A stretch of 64,000 bases of DNA from assembly GCA_903813345.2 (NCBI GenBank), contig CAIIXF020000003.1, positions 30,085,248 through 30,149,247 on the forward strand, in the 5' to 3' direction. The notes under the pieces were generated by a model that saw only the letters and a program-made list of their open reading frames with translations, searched no databases and was not told where the DNA came from. Within the stretch, counting starts at the first letter, position 1; every line of letters starts with the position of its first letter. The translations under genes were made by a program, and so were the position numbers. Source of the stretch: Owenia fusiformis. Its lineage: Eukaryota; Annelida; Polychaeta; Sabellida; Oweniidae. Below are positions 23,290 to 34,217 of this stretch, one piece after another.

Positions 23290-23370
23290 CAGTAACATGG
23301 CTAAGGCACGGGGCTATGTGTATTAGCAAGCTTGGTAGTATGTTCAGCTCAATGTCGATCCCAGCTGCTC
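23290..23370 (+). repeat. Possible tRNA-derived SINE fragment
   Basis: CATGGCTAAGGCACGGGGCT resembles a polymerase III A box region, and about 45 bp on GTCGATCCCAGC resembles a degenerate B box. No complete tRNA cloverleaf can be drawn. Confidence 0.35.
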
Positions 23371-23770
23371 AAAGTAAGTTGAGGACTGGTTAGTACCTGT
23401 GTATACACAGAAATATTTGTTTTGTGAAATAATGTTTCACCTGATTGATGGACCATATTGATACCCCCTCCAATCCATTTTGATGCCCCATCGTGATAGA
23501 AAACCATTACTTTTTCGAGCAACAGCCAGGTATCATTAAAATCAAATTATAGATAAAAATTAAATCAAACAATTTAATATTTCAGGTTAATGATTGTACT
23601 CAAGAAAGCTCTTCATTTAAGAGAAAAAACTGGATACAAATCATGACAAGAGGAAAACTGTTTGTAATTGTGTAGCTTATATACAATGTCCAATGTACAG
23701 CTGTAAAACATAGAACTTATTTAAGCATGTTCCTATATATTATATTTAAAATATAAAAATATATAATAAA

Positions 23771-24835
23771 CTTTTATACAATACCAATTTGGCGCATTTA
23801 GTTTTTGTGAATAAACATATTTACTAAGGGTATCTTATGCCATGGGAGGTTATGGATATGGTATTCATCTTTAAAGTCCCCATGTAAAGTTTGAAAATAT
23901 GTTTTTTTCATTCATTTACTATTTGTCACAACTTTTAAAGTTACTTTAGAGATTTTTGAAAAGTTTTTCATTTTTCAGTCAGCTTTTCATTTCTCAAATA
24001 TTCAAATTTGTAATTTATTTTTCCGACAGAAATTAAAGCATTGGGGTGTGTTGAGACCAATATAAGGATTGATTATATTTAAACATCATGAAAACCGGAA
24101 GCTAATAGGCAAAATTCTGGATAAAATCTCTTTTTGGCCAGTAGATAACTAGCAAATTATTTAACTGAGTCTTAAAGGACAATGAAGAAACAAGTTCTCA
24201 ATCAAGCATCATATACTGATCTTCTTTACTGTTCCGCATCCGGCATATTTTCACTTTTTCTTGATTCTGAATCAGTTTTTATTCATCTTACTTATTTATT
24301 TTATATTATCCTTCAAATATTCCATTTTAGTCTAAATTATTTCAGAATATACTGAACACCCTACTCCATGTGTTTCTTTGATAGTCTGAATAATATGAGG
24401 ATCTGGTACTTTAATCTGAGGCATGACTTATATTCGTGTAAAATCGTCGCTTTAAATTTCATCCTGAAATTTGGAATTTTTCAAAAAACCTAGTGTCCGT
24501 TTACCTTTATTTATCCCACTTCAGGAACAGTTGTATAATTGATTAATGCATATCTTGCCAACATTTAAATTGATATCCATACGTTTGTTGGCACTGAACC
24601 TTATATGTGATGATCTCTGTATTTGATAGAAATATTTGTCAGATATATCAACTTTGCTAAAGAGCATCTAGATTTGCTAAAAAGCATCAAGCTTTCATAG
24701 CATTTCATAATATGCCTACATCAATTAAAACATCACATAGAAATGTAGTATTTGAACACTTGCCGGTGAAAATTTAAACAAACGAAGGTGGTAAGCAAGA
24801 GACGCCTGTTATCTCCAAAGCTCTGGGGCTTTCCC
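23771..24835. other. Intergenic sequence
   Basis: AT-rich, no gene seen. TTTAAAGTCCCCATGTAAAG at 23871 has a weak inverted partner near 24170, possibly another decayed MITE. Confidence 0.35.
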
Positions 24836-25683
24836 ACCCTATGCAGACAGAGCCTGTGGGAAATATTGGGTGCGGCGCAAATGAGCGGAGGGTGCGGAGC
24901 TAATGGTCATTTTTGAATTTAAAATTGGGATATTTCTGAAACTAAGCCGTTTTGGAGCTTCAAATATACCAAGATATGTGTATTTGACACCAAATATCAA
25001 TAAAATTGTGAAAATAGTAGTGCAATTCATTTTATAGCGACGCAGTATGCCTTAAACATTTCCAAGACCTATATATTTTGAGACTATCCTTTTAATACTG
25101 CGTCCCAAGCATTCATAAAAAATGGTGTTCAAGATACACTACCCATGCAAATTATTTTTGCATCTTGGAAGCCAGGCAGTATCTGTGTGATTTTATAAAA
25201 ATTCGGAAATGTTCTTCAGATATGAGCCCCCTCTAAATATTGGGTGCGGAGGTACGTTTATGGAGCTCCTCCGCACCCAATATTTAGAGGGGCTCATATC
25301 TGAAAAACATTTCCGAATTTTTATAAAATCACACAGATACTGCCTGGCTTCCAAGATGCAAAAATAATTTGTATAGATAGTGTACCTTGAACACCATTTT
25401 TTATGAATGCTGGGGACTCAGTATTAAAAGGATAATTTCAAAATATATAGGTCTGGGAAAGGTTTAAGGCACACTGCGTCGCTATAGAATGAATTGCGCT
25501 ACTATTTTCACAATTGTATTGATATTTGGTGTCAAATACACATATCTTGGTATATTTGAAGTCCCAAAACGGCTTAGTTTCAGAAATATCCCAAATTTAA
25601 ATTCAAAAATGACCGTTAGCTCCGCACCCTCCGCTCATTTGCTCCGCACCCAATATTCCCCACAGGCTCTGTCTGCATAGGGT
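24836..25683. repeat. 848-bp near-perfect foldback with about 417-bp arms
   Basis: The left arm 24836-25252 is the reverse complement of the right arm 25268-25683 with scattered mismatches, around a 15-bp spacer. The outer ends read ACCCTATGCAGACAGAGCCT and its inverse; the centre reads AATATTGGGTGCGGAGG and its inverse. Each arm holds a mirror 63-codon frame (24839-25030 minus, 25489-25680 plus) that differ at seven residues; these follow from the palindrome and do not look like genes. Confidence 0.95.
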
Positions 25684-26956
25684 GTTTCCCTCCTCTTACC
25701 ATTGCCATCAAGACGGTCCCATAACCGGATTGTATTTTTATTTCTCTATAAATTGCTCTCATCCTATTGTTGGCCCCGGACAGAAATGGGGGCCCCAGAA
25801 ATTGGCCTGAAGACCAGATTGTATTTTTATTTCTTAATTGCTCTCATCCTAGTGTTGGCCCGCGTAGATATTGGCTTCAAGACAGTTTTTCATGACCATT
25901 GTGAATCGTTGTGTTTTACGGATTATGATGTTGGCTTTGCGAACGGATGTTGACCCTTTGAATTGCCTATGGACTTCGAGACTGGATTTTATCTATCCCA
26001 CTTCATTTGAGACTGAATACTCTATCTTTTATGAGTACTAGTATCTACAACTATTTTTGATGTTATGAGTATTGGCTATCAATTTTTCAATTTTTCTTCA
26101 ACGTGTATTATTACCACCTTGCCGGGCCATTTCTAGGGGTTTTAGTGCTAGTTAAGAAGGCATTCATTCTACTATATCGACCTGAGAAATGTGTGACGTC
26201 ATAGTGGTGGTCCATTATGGACCGGTCTAGAATATATTCTGGACCAGCAATTTTTCCCCGGGAGATTGTAATGACAATGAAGATAAAAGTCTATTATCCG
26301 TATTGTAATGTATTTTTACAAATATTTTAATGTTTTTTAATGCTGTAATATGTTGTATTTTAATGATATGTCATTCTGCCGCACTGATACTCCTCATGTG
26401 CCACTGTTGTAAATAGTGAGAGCAATAAATAATAATAAATAAAAAAATAAAAAAATTAGATATCGTTCAGTGCGTAAGATTTTCTTGCTATTTCAGCCCT
26501 GGTTGTTAACGGTGGTAATAATACTAATAACGCCATTTCTGCGAGCAATAAAGTGAAAAATTGGACCTTGGGCCTTCGGCCTTTGGTCCAATATTTCACT
26601 ATATTGCCCTTAGAAATGACGTTATTGTACTATTGTAATGACTTCAGTATGAATGAAATGTCCCTTGGTGTTCTGGTCCTGGATTGTGATAGTTTGCTTT
26701 TCTTGTTGGGTTTCCTTAAAGTTTTTAGTCACCCTTCCCTTTTGGCATTTGTGCTTATATATTCCCATATTCTTCCCAGATTCCTGAACCTAATATAGGA
26801 TAATCTCATTATTTGATGCAGATTGGGATAGAATTATCAAATTTGCTAAAACATCTTTCACTCCTATATCATGCTTTCATAACATGTGATATTCAATATG
26901 GTCAAAAGGCGAAACAATAAACTAACCAGATAGACAACTCAAAGATTTGCTCATGC
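25684..26956. other. Intergenic sequence with TE relics
   Basis: GTATTATTACCACC at 26104 has an inverted mate at 26511. Between them a stretch ends in an AATAAATAATAATAAATAAAA tract (26424-26456), like the 3' tail of a non-LTR element. A 94-bp hairpin at 26532-26625 centres on GGGCCTTCGGCC. No gene recognised. Confidence 0.4.
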
Positions 26957-26962
26957 TTTATT
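26957..26962 (-). terminator. Candidate poly(A) signal of the peptide precursor gene
   Basis: AATAAA on the minus strand, about 214 bp after the TAG. It is the first convincing hexamer downstream. Confidence 0.5.
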
Positions 26963-27175
26963 ATTTCAAATAGAAGAGGAATACAATTTCGATTTCATTG
27001 TAAATATTGTATTCAAAGTGTGTATACTAGTGTATAGTTAAACACTGCCATTAATGTGAACCCATATGCTACACAAGGCCTGCAGACAACCGTCAAATGT
27101 TCTATGAATGTTTTTGTATTATCGCTTATTTATATATTCTTCACTCTTCATCGTAGCTGGTCTAAGGTGTAGTTC

Positions 27176-27296
27176 CTATGAACAGTCATTTGCTTGCCTA
27201 CATGCACCCTCTGAATAAAACGGCTCAGCATTTTCTGGGATTGCACAGTATTTCCTGCAGTCTTCTTGCCAGTTCTTCTTAGATACATCAGAAAGT
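27176..27296 (-). CDS. Peptide precursor exon 3 (KK site and four-cysteine peptide)
   Basis: It is 121 bp from the acceptor TATTTTAAG to TAG. It encodes LSDVSKK, then NWQEDCRKYCAIPENAEP and FYSEGACRQANDCS. The acceptor tract is A-rich, hence weaker, but is conserved exactly in the copy at 38860. Confidence 0.7.
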
Positions 27297-30200
27297 CTTA
27301 AAATACAAATACATGAAATACATTATAATCTCTTTGAAATCTCCTATTATCCGAGCGAGATATAATTGCTTGTTCATGCAAAATTCAGCAACTGACTTTG
27401 ATTACATACATGGCTGGCAATTATTAAAGAAAGTAAGTCACATTTCATTGACGTTACCATAGCTACAGGGTGTCCAAAAAAACAGGACCGTAAGAAAGTT
27501 GAATAACTCGGTCAATTTTGCATATTTTGCTTTGAAATTTTGGAATTATTTAGTTTATTCAATGTGAATTTTGTTCTGAAGGTTTAGTGATAATCTGTTT
27601 ATTGTGTCAAAAACTACAGTACTTTACAAAACATGCTCAAATTGGGCACTTCTCCTCTCTATGCACAAACGAATTCTGCAAACAAAGTTGTTAATGACCC
27701 TGGCCTATACAAATTAATGTGGATGGTAAATATTGGGGTAGTTATTGCCCTCTTAAGATTGTTAGGGGCCTCTCAGTATACACTTTGGTTTGAGAAATCC
27801 TCAAATATAAAAATTTGGGGGATTTAGATCTGGCGAATGAGCTGCCCATATGGTTTGCTTTCTGTGACTGATGAGCTGACCACCAAAGCATTGCCTAAAC
27901 CATTTCAGCATATCATTTGCAGTGTTAGGGTGGTTATTGGCTTGTTGAAACCACTTCTTATTTCCTTAGATGTCCCCTTCTTGTGCTTAGTGACCTTCAA
28001 ATCTTTGTGAGAACTTACTGGTCCTTGTTCATGGTGAAAGCACGTCCCCAGTCACCTTCGAACCAAAAAGGACTGATGATTCCATGTTTCCTCATTGCCA
28101 CCCAGCCAGTGCATTGTTCAGAATGCAATGGATGCTGTAACATCATCAGGAGGATGTAAGCCCCAGTAGCAATTGTTCTTGGAACAAACTTGTCCATTCA
28201 GAAAGACATGTGTGTAGGAGGATCATCAACAACTTTGTTCGCCGGATTGAATTGTGCATAGAGAGGAGAGGTGCACATTTGGGGCATGTTTTGTAAGGAG
28301 CTGTAGTTTTTGACTCAATTGGTAGATTATTATCAAACTTTCACAACTAAATTCACATTGAATGAACTAAATAATTCGGGGTCAACCCAGTTGTCCGAAA
28401 CCCAGTTGTCCGAAACCCAGTTCTCCGAAACCCAGTTGTCCGAAACCCAGTTTTCCGAAACCCATTTTTCCGAAACCCAGTTCTCCGAAACCCAGTTCTC
28501 CGAAACCCAGTTCTCCGAAAATTAAAAAATTAAATTTCTTAGTAACGAATCTTGTCGCAACCTCGCGAATCAGGACAGCATAACATTGGTATCACGTTGA
28601 CATCGGTTAGTCCGGTCAATAATGGGTCCGAAAGTTCACGATCATATATATATTCTTACTAGATTCTCGGCACATAGACTTATATGGACATTCTACAAAT
28701 TTTGAACCGCATTGTCCAGCACGAATCGCACTCCTTCTTGGTGAAAATTCAAGACTGCCGCCAACATTTTAGACAATTATCACAGTCGAAGAGAATATTC
28801 TGACGAAAGGAACATCTATCTCATTAGAATAACGTATGGACGTCCGTGACAATTATATTCATTTGATGATTTTTTTCATTCCCTTTTCTCAATAAAATAT
28901 GGTTAATTATGTTTTCCAATATCAATTGATAATATTTCTACCCTGAAAAATATCTAAAAAGAAGATTTTGGTTGTTCAGTACCACCCACTGTTAAGATTT
29001 CGTCCAAATTTTCGATAAATCAATAAAATATGCTCATTTCGTATAACTTAATATATATGTGGCATTATACATATCAGATGTCTATCCTTTTTTCATCATA
29101 ATATAAGAGGTTTGTATGTTTTAGTAGAAACGTATTCCTTTCAAAACATTTAGATTTAAGAATTTCTCCCATTGGTGATATTGTTCAAAATCAAAACTGT
29201 GTTTTGCGATATATTGAACTGTTGAAGTAAGTGTGTAATAGTTTGTAGTAGAGCCAAGATTTGATTTGTATCATGTACGTACCCTGCATAAAAAAAATTC
29301 GTTTTTAGTGTGTCATAGATGTCAACCATTAACTATTGCAGAATCAAAAAGTTTTGTGAAAAATTAGGATAATGTTTAAAAATTATACACCGGACAATAA
29401 ATAACTACTCAATGCAGACAGGGAGTTTTAATTGCCCAAAAACTGAGTATCAAAATGCATTTGTATCTCTTTAGTATCTTGCATGACTCGTTCATATGAA
29501 TTCTTTATTTCTACCTCGTTCCCAATACATTCTGAGTAATCTGAGACAGTTCAACCTTTGCCCCACGTCCTGTTCGTCGTTAGTACATTGTCACTCGATA
29601 TAATTGCCACGCGGTCCTAACTTCGACCGTTAATTTGAATTTTTGACGTACCGGATATTTGAAAATCAAGGATTACGAGTCTCATACTGCACCGTTTTTC
29701 TTCAAACTTGTTCCATTCAAAGCATGACAAAAATCTCTTTCTGATGGTACGTTATTATCTTAAACAGAGTTCCTACTTCCAGCGTAATTTTGGTCCCCAG
29801 CTGTAAGAAGGCCTTCTAACAGCTGGGGAGTGCGGACCAAAACGCTGCTAGAACGAGAGACTCTTTACAATAAAGTAATGCACTGACAGAAGTGCAATTT
29901 TGTTTTGCTTTTAATGGTATAATGGAAGAAAAAAGGTGCAGTATCAGACTCGCAATCCTTGCATGATTTTCAAGCATCTGGTAGGTCAAAAATTCCAATT
30001 AACGGTCGAAGACCGCGTGATTGCAGAAAGTGATGACCACGTGGAAATTTTGGAACTACCCTTTCGGGTAGGCAAGTAGACCCCAAACCGTGTTCTAAGT
30101 ACTTCCAATCCGTCCATACAGTTTAAGCCCGTTCTCGAGAGCGTAGTGAGAACTAGTTTGGTGTGATAATAGGGTCAGATACGGAAAGTGTAAGCATGGA

Positions 30201-32725
30201 CGACCTCCCACCGTCCAATGAATACAGTGGGTTCAGAATCAGAACGCGTTTCAGACGGCGTTCTGAAACAGCTCACTATAGCTTATTCCTTAAATTTTGG
30301 CCTGAATGCTTTGTACGTTGAGAGACGGGACGGGACACGACAAGTGTGACAGCGCCATTAGCATTAGGCGCACGATGGGCACATTTTAACTTGGTATGAG
30401 TAGGGGGTAATTTATGAGGATCAATAGGACTCAGTCGGATTCAAAATGCAATTTTTTATTTTATCATTGGTTGTATTTTCTGTTCCTGAAGAATAACGTG
30501 GATTGCATATGTGTCCCCGATTTGTGGGAATTACACCCCAGTCACATTTCCAACGGCCACCGTGCGGTCTATCATTTCTGCGGCCAATAGCTTTTCCACG
30601 CTCGCCGTAGAAATTCTGCGATCTCATACTTTTGCAGTCACATTTCCCACGGCAGCCGCCCGGTGAATTTTAAATTTCTGTTGATAAATAATACTTTTTT
30701 CATTTTATTTACATCAGGGCAATTTATAAATGTTATTCATAGTGCTAGGATGTAATATCAAATCATGGACGTATATGATATACGTCCATGATCAAATGAA
30801 GTGATCGTGAAGCTAGAATTTAGCCTAATAAAAACTGTCGAAAGATGAAAATACAGGTGATACAGATCTTCAAATAAACAAAGTTAAATTATGCTATTTT
30901 CATTGCAAAGTGGCGTTTACATATTAACATACATAGGGGTCTACAATTTTTAAACCAATTTTCTTTATGCCCCATGGGGCTTTTTGAGAGGGAACAACAT
31001 TTTTCCAATGTGTGATGGGCGTTCATAAAAGGGAAATAGTTTTCCCAAGCCAGTGGGCATTTATTGAGTAAAGTTGACGTGTACATCTTTTGAAACCAAA
31101 AATTATTCTTCATTTAGGTACTCTGTTCGAGAAATAGAGATTAAATTCAAAAAGATGAAGTGAGTACATGGCGAAAATGAAACTTCTTGCGAATGGGAGA
31201 ACATCCAATTTGATACGAGGACAGCCTGTCTTCGTTTCCAGTTAATCCCAAGTGATTACGTTTAGAATGTTTTGTTCTTTTACATTTTACGATTTGATAA
31301 GAGACAGAGACTAAGAAATTAAATGCGACGAAACATTTTGACAACGTAATATGTGTACTGTTTATTCTTAAAGTTTTATGCGTTAACTTATTTTATCGGT
31401 TTCAAAATGTTTCATTTTATTTTGCCTATATAAAATATATTGAATAAGATAAGATCAACTGTTCCGTAATATATATTGTGTTTTGATGACCTTTTTTAGA
31501 ATCACAATGTAAAATAAATCCCCCGTTCCTGTCATTCTGGTAACGCCGTGTAATGGATGCAATTCAAAGTGAGAGAGAGATCTATACATCAGAATGCGTC
31601 CATGCCATTGATTTTGCCAAATACATGAATATGAAACTGGCTTGAGGCGCGTCCCCCTTTATCTGGTAAATTATGACTAAATTTTTCGGACAACTGGGTT
31701 TCGGAGAACTGGGTTTCGGACAACTGGGTTTCGGACAACTGGGTTTCGGACAACTGGGTTTCGGACAACTGGGGTGCACCCAAATAATTCTGAAATTTCA
31801 AGGCAAAATATGCAAAATTGACCGACTTATTCAACTTTCTTACGGTCCTGTTTTTTTGGACACCCTGTACATGGTCACCAAGAACTCATCAAATAGGCCT
31901 CCATTTTTATTAAGTGGTGTATTAGAAACACCCTTGTTTGGAAACGTTTTATAATGTTTTAAAATCAATAGGACAGAATTCCATTATTTAAAATTTTTTT
32001 AAATAATTCTTTTGTCGAGCTGTCTTTTATTGGTAATTGTCGTACCACCAAACCAGGTCGACACCCTTGTAACACCTCCAAAGATCCCCTTTCGTTCGTC
32101 CCTGGCCTTTCCCCAGCGAGTGTACAGGGTGCTCGGCGGTGATATATAGATCAAGGTTAATCTTTAAAATAGCAAACTATGGGCTTTTCTTGCACTGGCC
32201 GATCCAGGGGGGGGGGGGGGGGGCATTGATTGTTTTAGGGGTCCAATTTTTTTCCGCACAGGCGCGGAAGATTTTTTCCCGACTCAAAATTTGTAGCTTC
32301 TAGATCCGCCAGCCTGTTTTAGGTCTGATATTTGAGAAATTGGCATTCCCTTTTTCTAAAAAAACTGAGACTTACATTTGCAACAGAGAGGAATCTTCTA
32401 CATCTCTTGACGGGCTTGGCAGCTCTCTCGTCTCACTAAAATAAAAATAATATATTATTTAAAACTTATTTTGTGAAAGTTTGTACCCAAATACATAATA
32501 AGTAACTACATGCAGTCCTAAAGCAAGAACCCTTGATAGGGCTATTGTCTAGCAAGATCTTATTTATTTAATTTAGCCCCCTGGATTATAGCCTCACCTG
32601 TCCAGGAGTCTAGTCAAGAGTCTGGCAATAGCAGATCTTTCCCCTGCATATCTTGCTTGGGTAAATGTGCCGCTGCAAAGGAGCACCACTGCCAGCCCAA
32701 GATAAACTACGGAACCTGACTGCAT
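27176..32725 (-). CDS. Secreted cysteine-rich peptide precursor, 102 aa, three exons
   Basis: Exons 32725-32598, 32435-32376 and 27296-27176 join in phase to 103 codons including TAG. Residues 1-24 (MQSGSVVYLGLAVVLLCSGT...TQA) are a textbook signal peptide, so the product is expected in the secretory pathway. Residues 25-68 form a propeptide-like stretch containing RSAIARLLTRLLD. KK at 69-70 is a candidate prohormone cleavage site releasing residues 71-102, with cysteines at 76, 80, 95 and 101 (C-X3-C-X14-C-X5-C), enough for two disulphides. The layout is that of a neuropeptide, antimicrobial or venom-type precursor, but I recognise no family, so no function is assigned. The start is chosen because the hydrophobic core follows it directly and a TATA box is well placed; an in-frame ATG at 32797 would add 24 residues. 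Confidence 0.72.
28386..28520. repeat. 15-bp tandem repeat, nine copies (left terminus)
   Basis: Nine CCCAGTTNTCCGAAA units with variation at the eighth base and one CCCATTTTTCCGAAA. Confidence 0.97.
29607..30019. repeat. 413-bp foldback inside the 3.4-kb element
   Basis: The left arm from CACGCGGTC and TTCGACCGTTAATT pairs with AATTAACGGTCGAA and GACCGCGTG on the right. The inner GGTCCCCAGCTGT pairs with ACAGCTGGGG, centred near AGAAGGCCTTCT (29806-29817). Arms are clearly diverged in places. Confidence 0.8.
30762..30792. repeat. Perfect 31-bp palindrome
   Basis: ATCATGGACGTATAT, one central G, then its exact reverse complement. It lies in the 3.4-kb element. Confidence 0.97.
31684..31773. 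repeat. 15-bp tandem repeat, six copies, inverted (right terminus)
   Basis: Six TTTCGGACAACTGGG units, the reverse complement of the 28386-28520 array, with one GAGAACT variant. The frames with repeated SETQL here are translations of the array, not genes. Confidence 0.97.
32193..32315. repeat. CACTGGCGGATCC-terminated MITE, copy 1
   Basis: It begins CACTGGCCGATCCAGG with a G-run and ends AGATCCGCCAGCCTG. Related elements at 39936-40191 and 41091-41267 share the ends. Confidence 0.75.
32376..32435 (-). CDS. Peptide precursor exon 2 (propeptide)
   Basis: It is 60 bp between TTATTTTAG and CAAAT/GTAAGT. It enters with one base and leaves with two, encoding ETRELPSPSRDVEDSSLLQ. The intron before it is 162 bp; the one after it is 5079 bp and mostly transposon. 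Confidence 0.7.
32598..32725 (-). CDS. Peptide precursor exon 1 (signal peptide)
   Basis: It is 128 bp, ATG to GACAG/GTGAGG, leaving two bases of a Ser codon. It encodes the signal peptide and ARYAGERSAIARLLTRLLD. CTTTTTCAG directly precedes the ATG on this strand, so a 5' UTR intron ending there is an alternative to a simple leader. Confidence 0.72.
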
Positions 32726-32817
32726 CTGAAAAAGTTTACCTAATAGAGTAGAGGCAAAAAAACAACAGGCATCAAAATACCTGTTAACACCCTTCATTGG
32801 TTCGTCCAGTGTATGTC

Positions 32818-32824
32818 TTTTATA
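32818..32824 (-). promoter_or_regulatory. TATA box of the peptide precursor gene
   Basis: Read on the minus strand, CAGTATAAAAGACA gives a consensus TATAAAA. Initiation about 30 bp on would fall near 32794 and give a leader of about 70 nt before the ATG at 32725. That would leave the ATG at 32797 at or just upstream of the transcript start. Confidence 0.55.
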
Positions 32825-34217
32825 CTGCTTAAAATACATTTCCATAAATTGTGAGCATGAACAGCAAGTTTGTATAAAGTAATGTAATAACAAATAATGT
32901 AAATTTATTGGCATCCGAAAAACTTTTGAATTAACAATTACAAATAGTGGATGGCGTTTGTTTGCAAAGGTGAACGGTTCCAACAGGCTTGGCTTTCATT
33001 TATTATAGGGAAAAAGTGTGCAAATGAAGTCTCACTTTTGATCTTCATAGTATTTCCAATGGATAAATAAGTACCTGATCTTTCATTTGACACCAAAAAC
33101 AGCTCAAACAGACCACATCAGAGTTGACACTAGATCATGAAAAATATTTTTGATCTATTAATTTATAGATGTCAAGTTTTTAGCAATGCCATAGAAAGAT
33201 GGCATTGTTGTTTGCATTATTGTCCATTCATTTTGAGAGGATTTTCAACCATACGCCATCTTTTAGTCCAAGAGTTATTTAAAAACATACACTTTGTGAA
33301 AAGTGGTAATTCACTTCTTTTGATCTCTGAACTTCAAATGCTGTTTTCTATGCAAGTAATTTTTTTCACTTCAGTATTGACCCAAATTAAAGTTTTGATC
33401 ATATTTGATTGACTGTGTGAGTGACATGTCTCAAATAATATTTTGTCATTTTTTCCTTTTAAAATAAGCGCATTGCCTGTTTAATCTGAATGTTATTGTT
33501 GCCGAGGTTGGGTTAAACTTCCGTGCTATGCTTTTATTTGTTGCAAATTCTCACTATCAATTAATAATTAAACGCGCATGGAATTCTATGCGTTGCCAAA
33601 GGCCAACATTATTTTTTTTGCATCAATGGCCAAATAGGCACCCACGTTAAACTTATCGCGTAAAATGCAGAGTAATTATTGACTGTGGTTGAATTAATGA
33701 ACACTAATAACACCCATTCTGATACTCATAGCATCTTTCTGTTTCACCTGGCCTGAGAAGAAATGAGATGCCATGGATTATCATGATAAACACCTCAGTA
33801 CACAAACATAAAATACCCTTCGCGCAGAGTCTAGTTATAAACGAAGTTCTCTTATGAGAAGCGCAGTCAAACAAATGCAAAGGGTAATGATAAAACCAAA
33901 ATTGAAGGCATGTCCAAACAACCGCCTTACCCATGCTGTAGCCTTGGTGGTTATCGGAAACATGCATGGAGAAACATCCTACCTTGTCGGGAACACCAGC
34001 AAGCAGTGTCTGGAGTGAACACTTCATATTTATATGAAAAAGTTGAATAGCAAACTCACTAAGTTTTGAACAAAATACTCATCGGGCGGGTGGTCAAATT
34101 GAATATCGGAGCAAATGTGACCAGGGCATTTAATGCGTTTAGAAAACTAATACACATGTAATCTTGTAATCTTGCTTCACGACTGTGCTCAATGACATAA
34201 ACTAGTAGGTACGCATA
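32825..34217. other. Upstream region of the peptide gene
   Basis: AT-rich with no gene recognised; it contains one MITE at 33813-33886. The minus frame reaching 32983 is the uninterrupted upstream extension of peptide exon 1. Confidence 0.35.
33813..33886. repeat. CAGAGTCTAGTTATAA-family MITE, 74-bp copy
   Basis: ATACCCTTCGCGCAGAGTCT at the left and ACAAATGCAAAGGGTA at the right. It is the clearest copy of the terminal repeats, flanked by TA, with the 45-kb interior missing. Confidence 0.85.

Larger units (their letters stand above)
21234..23770 (+). other. Probable 3' UTR and downstream flank of the RhoGEF gene
   Basis: No coding exon is seen after the stop at 21231-21233. Candidate poly(A) signals AATAAA occur at 22737-22742 and 23765-23770; which is used cannot be told. 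The stretch holds an 18-bp minisatellite, a short MITE and a tRNA-SINE-like segment, listed separately. Confidence 0.45.
28378..31781. mobile_element. 3.4-kb element with tandem-repeat terminal inverted repeats and 9-bp target duplication
   Basis: It is inserted in the mariner right arm. AAATAATTC occurs at 28369-28377 and again at 31782-31790, a perfect 9-bp target duplication that restores the mariner arm when one copy and the insert are removed. The ends are GGGGTCAACCCAGTTGTCC and, inverted, GGGTGCACCCCAGTTGTCC (16 of 19 identical). Inside each end are tandem 15-mers CCCAGTTGTCCGAAA, nine on the left and six inverted on the right. A 9-bp duplication with G-starting ends fits Mutator-like elements (inference). 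No transposase is recognised, so it is probably non-autonomous. Confidence 0.85.
27474..31869 (-). mobile_element. Mariner-type element, degenerate, split by a nested insertion
   Basis: The outer ends both read TACAGGGTGTCCAAAAAAAC on opposite strands, with flanking TA. Arms extend about 220 bp: 27474-27700 matches the reverse complement of 28210-28377 plus 31782-31869. Between the arms (about 27780-28200, minus) lies a broken transposase: HGIISPFWFEG, and in another frame WAAHSPDLNPPNFY, the mariner motif carrying the last catalytic Asp. Stops, frameshifts and a missing N-terminus make it inactive. It lies inside intron 2 of the peptide gene. Confidence 0.88.

Noticed and set aside
24839-25680. 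Pair of 63-codon proteins
   Set aside because: They are mirror frames of one palindrome; no start context or homology.
28310-28525. SETQL repeat protein (also at 31589-31834 on the minus strand)
   Set aside because: Translation of the 15-bp terminal arrays of a transposable element.
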